NCBI RefSeq assembly: GCF_023502345.1
Contig: NZ_JAMFLX010000006.1
Coordinates: 62,001-126,000 of the forward strand
From: Parendozoicomonas callyspongiae
GTDB taxonomy: Bacteria > Pseudomonadota > Gammaproteobacteria > Pseudomonadales > Endozoicomonadaceae
DNA length: 64,000 bases
Direction of reading: 5' to 3'
Positions 63,590 through 64,000 of the stretch are shown here, piece by piece; within the stretch, counting starts at the first letter, position 1, and each line of letters begins with the position of its first letter. The translations under genes and the position numbers were made by a program. Under the pieces are notes generated by a model. The model had not been told where the DNA came from, made no database searches, and saw only the letters and a list, made by a program, of their open reading frames with translations.

Positions 63590-63961
63590 ATGGCGATCTC
63601 TTTTGCAGAGGCTCTTGGATACCACCCTGAACTGCTTTCACTTCAGGCTGAGAAGGTGACCGTTTACGGCAGTAATCTGGTGAACTCCGAGACGCCGAAT
63701 TACCAGGCCTCTGACTTTGATATCACTCTTCGTGAGCAGGTGCTTGCCATGACGCGAACTGATGAGCGTCATCTGACCCCTTCCCCGAAAGGTGCAGTTG
63801 TGACCAGGCGCTCAGAACTGCAGACCATGCTTAATGGTAACAGTGTTGATGTCCCTCTGGAGCAGGCGACGATAGCGCACACCCTGTCAGATTACTCTAC
63901 CAATATGTCGTTTATTCGTTACCACCTTACCGCATTATCTGCAGCGATTAATGGTCGCTAG
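63590..63961 (+). CDS. flgB: Flagellar proximal rod protein FlgB
   Basis: 123 residues. AEKVTVYGSNLVNSETPNYQASDFD is the N-terminal rod-protein motif, and MLNGNSVDVPLEQATIAHTLSDYSTN matches the FlgB family. FlgB is the rod subunit nearest the MS ring. The 234-bp gap upstream (63356-63589) should carry the promoter; no sigma-54 consensus was found. Probably first gene of the rod/hook operon. Confidence 0.93.
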   Translation: MAISFAEALGYHPELLSLQAEKVTVYGSNLVNSETPNYQASDFDITLREQVLAMTRTDERHLTPSPKGAVVTRRSELQTMLNGNSVDVPLEQATIAHTLSDYSTNMSFIRYHLTALSAAINGR

Positions 63962-63970
63962 GAGTCTCTG

Positions 63971-64000
63971 GTGAGCTTTCAGGGGTTATACGCGCTCTCA
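63971..64000 (+). CDS. flgC: Start of flagellar rod protein FlgC (cut by window edge)
   Basis: Ten codons (MSFQGLYALS) from GTG 63971, with AGGAG 7 nt upstream, immediately after flgB. Position and the first residues agree with FlgC; too little is visible to be sure. Confidence 0.55.
   Translation, partial: MSFQGLYALS

Overview
The window looks like chromosomal DNA of a marine, animal-associated gammaproteobacterium, most likely Endozoicomonas or a close relative (inference). The reasons are gammaproteobacterial housekeeping genes (sstT, trhO, sbmA, a DMT exporter), a lateral-type flagellar cluster, and many long genes with eukaryotic-like or low-complexity architecture: an F-box-like/WD40 protein, a RAP-domain protein, a repeat protein related to TPRs, and coiled-coil and Pro/Ser/Thr-rich proteins. 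No plasmid, phage or CRISPR signature was seen.

Layout. 1-7.7 kb: a K+ channel cut by the left edge, an SbmA/BacA transporter, a DUF3524-type glycosyltransferase (tRNA-queuosine mannosyltransferase family), a secreted HAD-like DUF2608 protein, a coiled-coil protein, a decayed YjjW-type radical-SAM gene, a DMT exporter and TrhO. 8.1-23.5 kb: a selenium/glycine-reductase island. It holds tRNA-Sec (selC), selA, selB and grdX, then two inserted effector-like genes, then trxB, trxA, grdA, grdC, grdD, grdE and grdB. grdA and grdB each have an in-frame TGA that is read as selenocysteine; the grdA codon is followed by a convincing hairpin and the grdB codon by a smaller one. 23.5-27.8 kb: two tandem secreted paralogues that share an almost identical 0.6-kb 5' module, next to a transposase remnant. 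27.8-31.8 kb: an iron-type alcohol dehydrogenase, a POT peptide transporter and about 1 kb without genes. 31.8-42.4 kb: an 11-repeat protein, an M18 aminopeptidase and three large unrecognised proteins. 42.7-49.2 kb: SstT, a YfcC-type carrier, the RAP-domain protein and a GFA-family protein. 49.5-64 kb: a flagellar cluster, flhA-flhB-fliR-fliQ-fliP-fliN-fliM on the minus strand, motY-fliE-F-G-H-I-J on the plus strand, flgN-flgM on the minus strand, then flgB and the start of flgC on the plus strand.

How the genes work together. SelA charges tRNA-Sec and SelB delivers it to the UGA codons of grdA and grdB. GrdB/GrdE, GrdA and GrdC/GrdD then reduce glycine to acetyl phosphate and ammonia with electrons from TrxB/TrxA, an anaerobic Stickland-type energy pathway best known from clostridia. 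The POT peptide transporter, the aminopeptidase, SstT and YfcC fit a peptide/amino-acid fermenting lifestyle (inference). An FNR-like site before trxB and a perfect FNR-type site before sstT suggest control by oxygen. The flagellar gene order matches the lateral (Flag-2/Laf) systems of Vibrio and E. coli, but lafK and flgA are missing from their usual places.
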